Positions 35,871-45,666 of a DNA stretch of 64,000 nt are shown piece by piece (within the stretch, counting starts at the first letter, position 1; each line of letters starts with the position of its first letter). A program made the translations under genes and the position numbers. The stretch covers positions 3,839,001 through 3,903,000 of the forward strand of contig NZ_CP120233.1 of the NCBI RefSeq assembly GCF_030012985.1, in the 5' to 3' direction. The notes below the pieces were generated by a model. It ran no database searches. It saw nothing but the letters and a program-made list of their open reading frames with translations, and was not told where the DNA came from. The stretch is from Microbulbifer sp. VAAF005 (GTDB lineage Bacteria > Pseudomonadota > Gammaproteobacteria > Pseudomonadales > Cellvibrionaceae).

Positions 35871-37535
35871 TTAAGTCTTAAGCTTCTTATAATGCATGCG
35901 ATGGGGTGTTGCATCCTCACCTTTGCGCTGCACAAAGTCCTCGTGGTACTCGGTATAGTTACCCTCGAAGAATATCGCTTCACTCTCACCCTCATAGGCG
36001 AGGATATGGGTGGCAACGCGGTCCAGGAACCAGCGATCGTGCGAGATTACCAGGGCGCAGCCGGGGAAGTTGAGCAGGGCTTCTTCCAGGGCGCGCAGGG
36101 TTTCGATATCCAGATCGTTGGAGGGTTCATCCAGCAGCAGTACGTTGGCGCCCTGCTTGAGGGTATAGGCCAGGTGCAGGCGCCCGCGCTCACCGCCGGA
36201 GAGTTCGCCTACGCGCTTCTGCTGGTCACTGCCCTTGAAGTTAAAGCGGCCAACATAGTTGCGCGAGCCCACTTCGTAGTTGTTGATCTTGAGCATATCG
36301 TGGCCGTCTGAGATGGCTTCCCATACGGTCTTGCTGTCATCCAGATTTTCACGGCCCTGTTCAACGTAGGCGACCTTAACGGTTTCACCCATCTTGATCT
36401 CGCCGGAGTCCGGCTGTTCGGTGCCGCTGATCATACGGAACAGGGTGGACTTACCGGCACCGTTACCGCCGACGATACCTACAATTGCGCCCTTGGGCAC
36501 GCGGAAAGACAGGTTGTCGATCAGCAGGCGCTCGCCGAAGCCTTTGCTCACACCTTTAAACTCAATCACATTGTCGCCGAGACGCTCGCCGGGCGGAATG
36601 TAGATTTCGTTGGTCTCGTTGCGGGCCTGGAAATCCTGGGACTGCATTTCTTCCAGGCGGGACAAGCGGGCCTTGTTCTTGGACTGACGGCCCTTGGGAT
36701 TTTGGCGGGCCCACTCGAGTTCCTTTTGCATGGCTTTGGCGCGGGCCTGTTCGCCGCGCTGCTCTTGCTCCAGGCGCTTTTCTTTCTGTTCCAGCCAAGT
36801 GGTGTAGTTGCCTTCCCAGGGGATGCCGTGGCCGCGGTCCAGTTCCAGAATCCAGCCGGCAACATTGTCGAGGAAGTAGCGATCGTGGGTGATGGCTACC
36901 ACAGTGCCGGTGAAATCGTGTAGGAAGCGCTCCAGCCAGAATACGGATTCCGCATCCAGGTGGTTGGTGGGTTCGTCGAGAAGCAGCATATCCGGGCGGG
37001 ACAGCAGCAGGCGGCAAAGGGCCACACGGCGCTTCTCACCGCCGGACAGATTGTTTACGTCCGCATCCCAGGGGGGCAGGCGCAGTGCGTCTGCGGCAAC
37101 TTCCAGGCGGTGCTCCAGATTGTGGGCGTCCCAGGCCTGGATAATGTCTTCGAACTGTTGCTGTTTCTTGGCCAGGGCATCGAAGTCTGCATCGGGCTCG
37201 GCGTAATCGGCGTAGACCTGCTCCAGGCCGGCGAGGGCGTCGATGGCTTCGCGTACACCGTCCTCTACGTTGCCGCGCACGGTCTTGCTGGCATCGAGTT
37301 GCGGTTCCTGGGGCAGGTAGCCAACCTTGATGCCGGGCATTGCGCGGGCTTCGCCGTTAAAGTCCTGGTCGACCCCAGCCATAATGCGCAGCAGGGTAGA
37401 TTTACCTGCGCCGTTGAGGCCGAGTACGCCGATCTTGGCGCCGGGGAAGAAGGAGAGGGAGATGTCCTTGAGGATCTCGCGCTTGGGGGGCACTACTTTG
37501 CCCACCCGGTTCATGGTGTATACGTATTCGGCCAT
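35871..37535 (-). CDS. ettA: Energy-dependent translational throttle protein EttA (ABC-F)
   Basis: A 554-residue ABC-F ATPase that binds the ribosomal E site and gates the first peptide bond according to energy charge. It has two ATPase domains with Walker A GLNGAGKST and GGNGAGKST, signatures LSGGEKRRVALCRLLL and LSGGERGRLHLAY, both LLLDEP(T/S)N Walker B motifs, and the basic linker (RGEQARAKAMQKELEWARQNPKGRQSKNKARLSR) split here by eye. No membrane segments. The start MAEYVYTMNRVGKVVPP is the usual EttA N-terminus and its length equals E. coli EttA within one residue. Confidence 0.95.
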   Translation of the reverse strand: MAEYVYTMNRVGKVVPPKREILKDISLSFFPGAKIGVLGLNGAGKSTLLRIMAGVDQDFNGEARAMPGIKVGYLPQEPQLDASKTVRGNVEDGVREAIDALAGLEQVYADYAEPDADFDALAKKQQQFEDIIQAWDAHNLEHRLEVAADALRLPPWDADVNNLSGGEKRRVALCRLLLSRPDMLLLDEPTNHLDAESVFWLERFLHDFTGTVVAITHDRYFLDNVAGWILELDRGHGIPWEGNYTTWLEQKEKRLEQEQRGEQARAKAMQKELEWARQNPKGRQSKNKARLSRLEEMQSQDFQARNETNEIYIPPGERLGDNVIEFKGVSKGFGERLLIDNLSFRVPKGAIVGIVGGNGAGKSTLFRMISGTEQPDSGEIKMGETVKVAYVEQGRENLDDSKTVWEAISDGHDMLKINNYEVGSRNYVGRFNFKGSDQQKRVGELSGGERGRLHLAYTLKQGANVLLLDEPSNDLDIETLRALEEALLNFPGCALVISHDRWFLDRVATHILAYEGESEAIFFEGNYTEYHEDFVQRKGEDATPHRMHYKKLKT

Positions 37536-37715
37536 TTGGGGTTCCGTAATGGGTGTTGGAATCGGTCAGATTTTGCGCGCAACTTATCAGTTTGCGTAAA
37601 AAGTGCAACCGGGCATGTCTGAGGTAGCCCGCTGTACTCGCGTGTGGCTGACGTCAAATGTGATCTGTGTTTAACTGCGACACTATCTAGTACAAGAGCT
37701 ATAAGACGAATAAAA

Positions 37716-38822
37716 ATGGATCAGGATTCCCCGGTGTTGTTTTCCCGACGCGGCGCCCTGGCGATCGCGACGTTAAACCTCCCCAAGGCTCTCAATGCCT
37801 TAAATTCACCCATGATCGACTTGTTGTCGGCCCAGTTGGACCGCTGGGCTGAAGACACTGAAGTCGCAGCAGTCTGGATCGATGGCAGTGGCGACAAGGC
37901 GCTGTGCGCTGGCGGCGATGTGGTGGCGCTGTATCGGGAGTCCGCCGCCTATGGTGAGACACCGGACTACGGATTCACCACCGACTTCTTCTCCCGCGAA
38001 TATCGCCTGGACTACCAGATTCACACTTACGCCAAGCCCGTCGTGGTGTGGGGCGATGGCTTCGTGATGGGGGGCGGTATCGGCATTATGGCGGGAGCCA
38101 GCCACCGGATTGTGACCGAAACCACTCGCATGGCAATGCCAGAGATTACGATTGGTTTGTTTCCCGATGTGGGGGGCAGCTGGTTCCTGAATCGTATGCC
38201 CGGGCGCCTTGGACTTTTCCTGGGGCTGACCGGTGCGCAGTTTAATGGCGCCGATGCCCTGTTTGCCGGTATGGCGGACCGCATGATAGGCCAGGACCAG
38301 CGGGAATCAGTCTTGTCTGCGCTCGCAGGGCTCAGTTTTGGTGAAAACCTGGAAGCCAATCACCAGTTAATTAGCAATTGCCTTAAATCCCAGGAGCTGT
38401 CCCTTCTGGAGCGGCCTGAGTCTGCTCTGCGAGACCATTATGACCAAATCCAGCAGCTTACCGATTTTGCCACCTTGCCAGAGGTTTGTGCCGCCATCAG
38501 TGCATACCAGGGTGTGGATAAGTGGTTGCAGCGGGCAGCTGCCACTTTGGCTGGAGGCTCTCCGCTAACACCTTGGATTGTGTGGGAGCAATTACAGCGG
38601 GCTCGACACCTGTCCCTGGCGGATATCTACCGCATGGAGTTGGCACTCGCGGTAAACCTCTGTGCCAGTGGCCACTTCAAGGAAGGGGTGCGCGCGCTGT
38701 TGATTGATAAAGACCGCGAACCCAAGTGGCAACCTGACAGCTTGGAACAGATTACACCTGCGCAGGTGGAAAGCTGCTTTGAGGGACCCTGGGGCGGTGA
38801 GCACCCGCTGGCCGACTTGTAG
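37716..38822 (+). CDS. 3-hydroxyisobutyryl-CoA hydrolase / enoyl-CoA hydratase family protein
   Basis: A 368-residue crotonase-fold enzyme. The oxyanion-hole segments are ALCAGGDV and VWGDGFVMGGGIGIMAGASHRIVTE, followed by MPEITIGLFPDVGGSWFLNR. The about 370-residue length, the GGDV and FPDVGG motifs and the C-terminal helical part are those of 3-hydroxyisobutyryl-CoA hydrolase rather than short enoyl-CoA hydratases. It would release 3-hydroxyisobutyrate in valine breakdown; the next gene oxidises that product. The ATG at 37716 is chosen because conservation starts there; an upstream in-frame start at 37644 is ignored. Confidence 0.85.
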   Translation: MDQDSPVLFSRRGALAIATLNLPKALNALNSPMIDLLSAQLDRWAEDTEVAAVWIDGSGDKALCAGGDVVALYRESAAYGETPDYGFTTDFFSREYRLDYQIHTYAKPVVVWGDGFVMGGGIGIMAGASHRIVTETTRMAMPEITIGLFPDVGGSWFLNRMPGRLGLFLGLTGAQFNGADALFAGMADRMIGQDQRESVLSALAGLSFGENLEANHQLISNCLKSQELSLLERPESALRDHYDQIQQLTDFATLPEVCAAISAYQGVDKWLQRAAATLAGGSPLTPWIVWEQLQRARHLSLADIYRMELALAVNLCASGHFKEGVRALLIDKDREPKWQPDSLEQITPAQVESCFEGPWGGEHPLADL

Positions 38823-38894
38823 ATATCGTATTTACCGAGCGTCCCGGGCTGTTAATCGCCAGGGATACCAACAACAAAATAGGGAGTGGCTTTT

Positions 38895-39800
38895 ATGGAA
38901 AAGATAGCCTTTTTTGGTTTGGGTAATATGGGTGGCCCCATGGCTGCCAACTTGGCGAAGGCCGGCTATACCGTAGCGGCATTTGATTTGAGCCCTGTTG
39001 CTCTGGAACAGGCACAGCGAGACGGCTGCCTGCCCTGTGACAGTGCTCAACAGGCTGTTGAGGGCGCGGATATCGTAATTTCCATGCTGCCCAGTGGCGA
39101 CGCAGTGAAAGGGCTCTACCTGGGAGAGACTGGGTTGTTGCAGCAACTCCCGGCCGATACCCTGATTATCGACTGCTCGACTATCTCCGCAGAAGATGCC
39201 TGCCTGGTCAGCCAGGCTGCCAGGGAGCATGGGTTGAGAGCGATAGATGCCCCGGTATCCGGTGGTACAGCTGCCGCACAGGCGGGGACGCTTTGCTTTA
39301 TGTGCGGCGGGGATGAAGCGGCATTCGATGCAGCGCGGGCCCCGCTGCAGGTTATGGGCAGCAAGATATTCCTCGCCGGTGCTGCCGGTGCCGGGCAGGT
39401 GGCAAAGATTTGCAACAATCTGTTGCTCGCGATCCATATGACCGGTACCGCAGAAGCGTTACAGCTGGGAGTGGATAAGGGGCTGGATGCCAAGGTACTG
39501 AGCGATATTATGCGAGAAAGTTCGGGTAATAATTGGTCCCTGGCTAACTACAATCCCTACCCGGGCACTATGGAGAGCGTGCCTTCGGCAAAGGGCTATG
39601 CCGGTGGTTTCAGTGTGGCATTGATGCTCAAGGACCTGGGGTTGGCTATGGATGCCGCCTCAACCAGTGCATCTTCTACTCCGATGGGAGCTCTGGCGAA
39701 AAATCTTTTCCAACTGCATGGCGCCAGTGAGGAAAACCAGCAGTTGGATTTTTCCAGTATTCAGAATATGTTCCGGCGCCCGGCGGGTAGCCTTACCTAG
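38895..39800 (+). CDS. mmsB: 3-hydroxyisobutyrate dehydrogenase
   Basis: A 301-residue NAD-dependent beta-hydroxyacid dehydrogenase. The dinucleotide site FFGLGNMGGPMAANL is at the N-terminus, the substrate motif DAPVSGGTAAAQAGTLCFMCGG near 120, and the catalytic Lys in GQVAKICNNLLLA at about 170. It converts 3-hydroxyisobutyrate to methylmalonate semialdehyde in valine catabolism, the product of the preceding hydrolase gene. The ATG at 38895 follows AGGGAG; the GTG nine bases upstream would overlap that site. Confidence 0.9.
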   Translation: MEKIAFFGLGNMGGPMAANLAKAGYTVAAFDLSPVALEQAQRDGCLPCDSAQQAVEGADIVISMLPSGDAVKGLYLGETGLLQQLPADTLIIDCSTISAEDACLVSQAAREHGLRAIDAPVSGGTAAAQAGTLCFMCGGDEAAFDAARAPLQVMGSKIFLAGAAGAGQVAKICNNLLLAIHMTGTAEALQLGVDKGLDAKVLSDIMRESSGNNWSLANYNPYPGTMESVPSAKGYAGGFSVALMLKDLGLAMDAASTSASSTPMGALAKNLFQLHGASEENQQLDFSSIQNMFRRPAGSLT

Positions 39801-39897
39801 GGCTTATCTATAGGTCCTACACCGCAGTCAGGCAGCATTGGCTGTGGTGTAGTTTTAGGCGGTTTTACATAGTTGTACTGATGTCGCCTAATGGAAA

Positions 39898-39935
39898 AAT
39901 TTGCGACAGTTCGCAAATTGGCAATTAGGTGCCAA
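39898..39935. promoter_or_regulatory. Two abutting perfect palindromes
   Basis: Arms AATTTGCGA and TCGCAAATT (9 bp, 4-bp spacer CAGT, 39898-39919) are followed, with 2 bp overlap, by TTGGCA and TGCCAA (6 bp, 6-bp spacer, 39918-39935). They look like operator dyads rather than a terminator, because no T-tract follows. Regulator unknown. Confidence 0.55.
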
Positions 39936-40077
39936 ATAGTGCAGGCTGCTCTGTTCCCAGCGGCAGCGAGAGTCGCTATCTTGCCAATCCCTTCCCGGAA
40001 ATGGGCCCCCCTTTACCAACGCAATAGCTGTGCAGTCGTATGGCTTCAGTGGATTTTTTTCCAGGTAATTCGGCAGC

Positions 40078-40091
40078 TTGATTTGGATCAA
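40078..40091 (+). promoter_or_regulatory. ANR/FNR box upstream of ompW
   Basis: TTGAT-TTGG-ATCAA, a perfect consensus, centred about 114 bp before the ompW ATG. The same 14-mer stands before the hemerythrin gene at 49611. Confidence 0.85.
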
Positions 40092-40198
40092 GCTGTTCCA
40101 GTTAGCCTGCGGGTAACCTGTCCGCGACTTGTGATTGTGCCTGGAGGGGGGCCCTTCCTGAGTCGGGAAAAATGCCTAATCGCTTTATGGAGAAGTTA

Positions 40199-40897
40199 AT
40201 GAATCGTATAACTGCTTGTGCGACAGCCGCTTTGACCGCCGTACTTACTGCACCCGCACTGGCCTATGAACAAGGCAGTTTAATTCTGCGCGGTGGCATG
40301 GCCACTGTAGCACCCGATGCTAATTCCAGCGTGCTTTCCTTGAATGGGACCGGCATCAACCAAACTGGCGTTGATGTGGATAATGGTTCCGCACTGGGCC
40401 TGACCGGCGTCTACATGTTCCGCGATCACTGGGGCTTGGAACTGGTTGCTGCAACGCCGTTCAGCCACGATATCGAAGTTGTGGGCGAGGGCCTGGGCAG
40501 CTTTGATCTGGGGGAAACCAAGCACCTGCCACCGACTCTGTTGGTTCAATGGTATCCGATGGAGCCGCAGTCCAACATTCAGCCGTATGTTGGCCTGGGT
40601 GTGAACTACACCGCTTTCTTTGATGAAGAAATCAGCAGCACCGCCGATAGTGCTTTCGCAAGCCTTGGCGCTACCGGTGATGCAGAGCTCTCCCTGGACA
40701 ATTCATTTGGCCTGGCAGCAGAAGCTGGTATCGATTTTACCTTCGGTGCCGATCAACGCTGGCTGTTCAATATGTCCGTGTTCTGGATGGACATCGAGAC
40801 CGACGCCACAGTCAAAGTACCTGGCCTGGGTGAAGTGACGGCCAATGTGGATATTGATCCGCTGGTTTACATGGCTGGTCTGGGCTACCGCTTCTAA
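40199..40897 (+). CDS. ompW: Outer membrane protein OmpW
   Basis: A 232-residue eight-stranded outer-membrane barrel. Signal peptide ending ALA is followed by the OmpW hallmarks GSLILRGGMATVAPDANSS, the LGLTGVYMFRDHWGLELVAATPFSHDI hairpin, LPPTLLVQWYPM and a C-terminal AGLGYRF with Phe. OmpW forms a narrow hydrophobic channel and is often induced under low oxygen by FNR, which agrees with the perfect ANR box upstream. The ATG at 40199 follows GGAG; earlier in-frame starts would add residues before the signal peptide. Confidence 0.9.
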   Translation: MNRITACATAALTAVLTAPALAYEQGSLILRGGMATVAPDANSSVLSLNGTGINQTGVDVDNGSALGLTGVYMFRDHWGLELVAATPFSHDIEVVGEGLGSFDLGETKHLPPTLLVQWYPMEPQSNIQPYVGLGVNYTAFFDEEISSTADSAFASLGATGDAELSLDNSFGLAAEAGIDFTFGADQRWLFNMSVFWMDIETDATVKVPGLGEVTANVDIDPLVYMAGLGYRF

Positions 40898-40925
40898 CAG
40901 GTAGCAATAAATAGGTCTGGGGTAG

Positions 40926-40973
40926 AGCAGTCACTGCGGTTTTCTGGTCGAAGACCCGGTGGCTGCTTTTTTG
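40926..40973 (+). terminator. Terminator after ompW
   Basis: AGCAGTCAC (40926-40934) pairs with GTGGCTGCT (40959-40967), one G-U pair, followed by a T-run. Confidence 0.75.
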
Positions 40974-41014
40974 TTTGTGTCGGATTTTCAAGCAAACTAC
41001 CGAACGAGGTGTGA

Positions 41015-42403
41015 ATGAATATGAAGCAAGAGATTAAAAGCCCCGTGGGAGGGTTGTCTGAAGAACTCTTATCCCGTTATAGCGGACCCTGCCCGCGCTA
41101 CACCTCGTATCCTACCGCCGATCGTTTTCACACATTAAATGGAATTGAGCCTTGGGCAGCACTGCAGGATATTCGCAGCTTGTCCCTTTATGTTCATATT
41201 CCTTTTTGCCGTTCTCTTTGTTACTTCTGCGCCTGTAATAAAGTAATTACTCACCAGTATGGGTTGGCTTCCAGTTATCTGGATCACCTGCTGCAGGAGG
41301 CCCAGTGGTACCGGGATAAAGTGGCTGATGTCCCCGTCACCCAATTACACTTGGGCGGTGGTACGCCGACTTTCTTGAGTGATAGTGATATGCGTCGCTT
41401 AATGGGGGGGCTGGCTGAAGTTTTTGATTTGCGCCCAGGCGATGGGGTTGAATACAGTATTGAGGCCGATCCACGTACCCTTGAGTTAGAGACCCTGGAT
41501 ACTCTGCGAGAACTGGGTTTTAACCGCTTGAGCTTGGGGGTGCAGGATTTCGATATCGAAGTGCAGCGTTCAATCAATCGTATCTGCAGTGCCGACCAAG
41601 TCACGGAGTTGACCGTAGCGGCGCGTGAGCGCGGGTTTGAGTCTATTTCCTACGATCTGATTTACGGACTACCCAAGCAGGGACTGAGCAGCCTGCACCG
41701 CACTTTGGATAAAGTGCTGGAGCTGCAACCGGACCGCATCGCTCTCTATCACTATGCACACCTGCCGCACCGATTTAAGGCCCAGCGCCTGATTGATACG
41801 GATTTAATTCCTTCCGCCGCAGAAAAAGTGGCGATGCAGCTGGCGGCTGTAGAGCACCTGGGTAAGGCTGGGTATGAATTTTTGGGGATGGATCACTTTG
41901 CCCGCCCTGGGGATGAACTGGCTAAGGCAGCCCATGCCGGTATGTTGCAACGCAATTTCCAGGGGTACACCCTAATGCCGGCAGATGCTTTGGTTGGATT
42001 GGGAGCGTCTGCAATCAGCTACAGTCGCGATGGCTACTGGCAAAATTTACATCGCTTAAAAGAATATACTCAGGCGATTGGAGAAGGGAAATCTGCAGCC
42101 TGTCGCGGCTGGTTAATGGATGATGAAGATCGTTTGCGCCAGTGGATTATTAGTGAATTAATGTGTCGTTTGCGCTTGGATAAAAACCTTGTTGAACAGC
42201 GTATAGGTGCTTGCTTTGAGGAGTATTTCTCTGAGGAATTAGCGCGCTTACAGCCTATGTTTGACGATGGTCTAATTTATCAGGATAACGAAAATATTAT
42301 TGTTACCGAGGAAGGCCGCTGGTTCGTGAGAAATGTTGCTGCTGCATTTGATATGTATTTGCACAGTCAAGAAACAGATGCGAAATATTCACGTGTTCTA
42401 TAG
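41015..42403 (+). CDS. hemN: Oxygen-independent coproporphyrinogen III oxidase
   Basis: A 462-residue radical-SAM enzyme that decarboxylates coproporphyrinogen III to protoporphyrinogen IX without oxygen. The cluster motif C-x3-C-x2-C is CRSLCYFC in YVHIPFCRSLCYFCACNKV. Downstream are LHLGGGTPTFL, EYSIEADPRT, NRLSLGVQDF and YDLIYGLPKQ, the family's conserved sites. The start has GAGGTG and length fits HemN of gammaproteobacteria. It lies just upstream of the ANR gene, a common arrangement, because ANR/FNR controls hemN. No FNR box was found directly before it. Confidence 0.95.
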   Translation: MNMKQEIKSPVGGLSEELLSRYSGPCPRYTSYPTADRFHTLNGIEPWAALQDIRSLSLYVHIPFCRSLCYFCACNKVITHQYGLASSYLDHLLQEAQWYRDKVADVPVTQLHLGGGTPTFLSDSDMRRLMGGLAEVFDLRPGDGVEYSIEADPRTLELETLDTLRELGFNRLSLGVQDFDIEVQRSINRICSADQVTELTVAARERGFESISYDLIYGLPKQGLSSLHRTLDKVLELQPDRIALYHYAHLPHRFKAQRLIDTDLIPSAAEKVAMQLAAVEHLGKAGYEFLGMDHFARPGDELAKAAHAGMLQRNFQGYTLMPADALVGLGASAISYSRDGYWQNLHRLKEYTQAIGEGKSAACRGWLMDDEDRLRQWIISELMCRLRLDKNLVEQRIGACFEEYFSEELARLQPMFDDGLIYQDNENIIVTEEGRWFVRNVAAAFDMYLHSQETDAKYSRVL

Positions 42404-42418
42404 CTACCGGCAGGAGAC

Positions 42419-42438
42419 TAACGGCTCAACAGCCGTTA
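42419..42438 (+). other. Hairpin between hemN and the ANR gene
   Basis: TAACGGCT-CAAC-AGCCGTTA, a perfect 8-bp stem with a tetraloop; possible terminator or attenuator without a T-tract. Confidence 0.5.
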
Positions 42439-42473
42439 CAATTGCGGCAAATTAGTTTACCGACCGGTTTAGT

Positions 42474-43202
42474 ATGATGGATTCCTCTACAGCTGTTAGT
42501 TGCGGCAACTGTTCAGTCAGACGTTTGTGCTTGCCAGCTGGTTTGTGTCAGTCTGATATTGATCGGCTAGAGCAGATCACGCGTCGAAAGAAAATAATTA
42601 AAGCGGGGGAGACCCTTTACAGAGCTGGCGATCCATTTGCCAACCTCTATGCAATTCGTTCAGGTAGTTTTAAAACTGTGGTGATTGCTGCAGATGGTGA
42701 CACTCAGGTCACCCACTTCGCTTTACCTGGGGAACTGCTCGGTCTGGATGCCTACAGTACTCGGGTACATCCGAGTTATGCGGAAGCATTGGAAGACAGT
42801 AGTGTTTGTCTGCTGCCTTTTACTCAACTGGAAATTTTGGCCCAGCAGGTGACAGCCCTGCAGCAGCAGATTTACAGCATTTTTTCTGAAGAGTTACGCC
42901 AGGAAAATGATATTTTAATGTTGTTGGGTAAACGCTCTGCCGATACTCGTTTGGCGGCTCTTCTGATTAATATTTCCAGCCGTTACGCTCGTCGTGGATA
43001 CTCTCACAGTGCCTTTGTTTTATCGATGCCGCGCACTGATATCGCCAATTATCTGGGTTTGACAGCGGAAACTGTCAGCCGGCTTTTCTCGCGTTTTCAG
43101 CGAGAAAAATTAATTAAGGTGAGTGGCCGATCAGTTGAGATTGTTAATTTAATTGAACTCAGTGAGCTAGCGGGTACTCACTGCGGATATGATGAAGACT
43201 GA
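42474..43202 (+). CDS. ANR/FNR-type oxygen-sensing transcription regulator
   Basis: A 242-residue CRP/FNR regulator with all four Fe-S ligands: three Cys in CGNCSVRRLC near the N-terminus and one in EDSSVCLLPF. The cyclic-nucleotide-like domain is followed by helix-turn-helix MPRTDIANYLGLTAETVSRLFSRFQ. The E-x2-SR contacts of the recognition helix match E. coli FNR, so it should read TTGAT-N4-ATCAA, the box found before pseudoazurin, ompW and the hemerythrin gene here. A paralogue is encoded at 45667. Confidence 0.9.
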   Translation: MMDSSTAVSCGNCSVRRLCLPAGLCQSDIDRLEQITRRKKIIKAGETLYRAGDPFANLYAIRSGSFKTVVIAADGDTQVTHFALPGELLGLDAYSTRVHPSYAEALEDSSVCLLPFTQLEILAQQVTALQQQIYSIFSEELRQENDILMLLGKRSADTRLAALLINISSRYARRGYSHSAFVLSMPRTDIANYLGLTAETVSRLFSRFQREKLIKVSGRSVEIVNLIELSELAGTHCGYDED

Positions 43203-43211
43203 ATCTTGAAA

Positions 43212-43245
43212 TAGTGTCCTGGCTTTATGGTCAGCCAGGACACTA
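43212..43245. terminator. Terminator between convergent ANR and adenine deaminase genes
   Basis: TAGTGTCCTGGCT and AGCCAGGACACTA pair perfectly over 13 bp with an 8-nt loop. Confidence 0.8.
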
Positions 43246-43254
43246 CCCAACTTA

Positions 43255-44373
<1,119 letters not shown>

Positions 44374-44473
44374 CTAATGGTATCAGGTTACGTTCTCTGA
44401 GAATAAAGCTGGTTACGGATTATTCTGGCAAGTTAGCCCTATGCTTAGCAGCAGCCAGCTACACCGCCAGAAA

Positions 44474-44530
44474 ATACACTGATCGGTTTACTTGTTGCTT
44501 TTTATGTGTATACTGCACCGAGTAGTTTAC
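44474..44530 (+). promoter_or_regulatory. SDR promoter with the same paired operator as the TetR/MBL intergenic region
   Basis: Distal dyad ATACACT-GATC-GGTTTAC (44474-44491) and proximal element GTATACT-N9-AGTTTAC (44508-44530) reproduce the order, spacers (4 and 9) and offset (34 versus 35 bp) of 5220-5277. TTTACT-N16-TATACT forms a sigma-70 promoter embedded in both. Confidence 0.65.
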
Positions 44531-44567
44531 ATCTTGAGATTGATTAACGGATACTGAGGAGAGAGCA

Positions 44568-45434
44568 ATGAGTAAGGTTGCCTTGATTACCGGGACTTCC
44601 ACAGGGCTGGGGCAGAGTCTGGCGCTGCAAATGGTCAAGCAGGGGTTTAGGGTCTTTGCCACCATGAGAGATCTCTCCAAGGCCGACCAGCTGATAAATG
44701 CGGCTCCTCAGGGGGCGGCTCTCGAAGTGATGGAATTGGATGTAACAGATTCTGACAGTATTCAGAACTGCGTAGATACCATTATCCGGGATGCTGGGCA
44801 TATCGATTTATTGATCAACAATGCTGGCGCTGGTTTTGTAAAGACCACTGAGCATGCCAGCGAAGAAGAGATACGCTGGGTGACGGATGTGAACTACCTC
44901 GGTGTAGTTCGCTGCACTAAAGCAGTTTTACCCCATATGCGCGAAGCTCGTAGTGGACACGTTATCAATATTTCGTCAGTGGGCGGGCTAGTTGGGCAGC
45001 CGTTCAATGAGCTGTATTGTGCGGCAAAATTTGCTGTTGAGGGTTATACAGAAGCCATGGCAAGTTATATAAATCCTGCCTTTAATATCAATTTTACCGC
45101 TGTCGAGCCCGGTGGTATCCACTCGGAGTTTGCCAATAATGTACTTTCGCAGTTGGAGCAGAGCCAGGGGTACCCCGAAGATGAATACCAGGGGGTCTTC
45201 AATCAGTATATTGGTGGTATGAGGTCTCGGAGCCCAGAGAAGACGGCAGAAATATATCAAACTTGTGACCAAGTAGTTGGCGTGGTTTTGCAGGTTGTAC
45301 AGGCTGAGGATCCACCAATTAGAGTCAGGACATCCTCCTGGGCCAATGAACTGTGTAATTTTAAGATAGGCTTAGATGATAATGGGAAAAAACAGCAGAA
45401 AATGGTGGTCGAGAGTTTTTTGCCGAATATCTAG
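44568..45434 (+). CDS. Short-chain dehydrogenase/reductase
   Basis: A 288-residue classical SDR. The cofactor motif is TGTSTGLG, with LDVTD (adenine ring contact) and NNAGAG, then the catalytic Ser in INISSVGG and Tyr-Lys in YCAAKFAVEGY. It is an NAD(P)-dependent oxidoreductase of the large group annotated as oxidoreductase or ketoreductase; substrate unknown. A strong GAGGAGAG site precedes the ATG. Its promoter has a near copy of the operator between the TetR and MBL genes, so it is probably under the same repressor. Confidence 0.9.
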   Translation: MSKVALITGTSTGLGQSLALQMVKQGFRVFATMRDLSKADQLINAAPQGAALEVMELDVTDSDSIQNCVDTIIRDAGHIDLLINNAGAGFVKTTEHASEEEIRWVTDVNYLGVVRCTKAVLPHMREARSGHVINISSVGGLVGQPFNELYCAAKFAVEGYTEAMASYINPAFNINFTAVEPGGIHSEFANNVLSQLEQSQGYPEDEYQGVFNQYIGGMRSRSPEKTAEIYQTCDQVVGVVLQVVQAEDPPIRVRTSSWANELCNFKIGLDDNGKKQQKMVVESFLPNI

Positions 45435-45666
45435 ACCTTCATTTCTTGGTAGGTTAGTAATTCCCCGTGAGCTAAATGAGTAAAATCCAGTTTTAATTTT
45501 GAGAATTTTACGTCTAGGGTGATCTATTAGGTGTCCAGCGGGTTCATTTTTGCAGTTGGCAAAGTAGCCCGCTCGGGTGTGTAATTTATTCACGGCAGGA
45601 TGAATTCCCTATTTGATGCCCTGATTAACAGTACAATAGAGAACATATTTTTTTGGCTGCCTTTTT

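Larger units (their letters stand above)
39801..40198. other. Regulatory region upstream of ompW
   Basis: No gene. It contains two adjacent perfect palindromes (39898-39935) and a perfect ANR box (40078-40091), listed separately. Confidence 0.6.
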
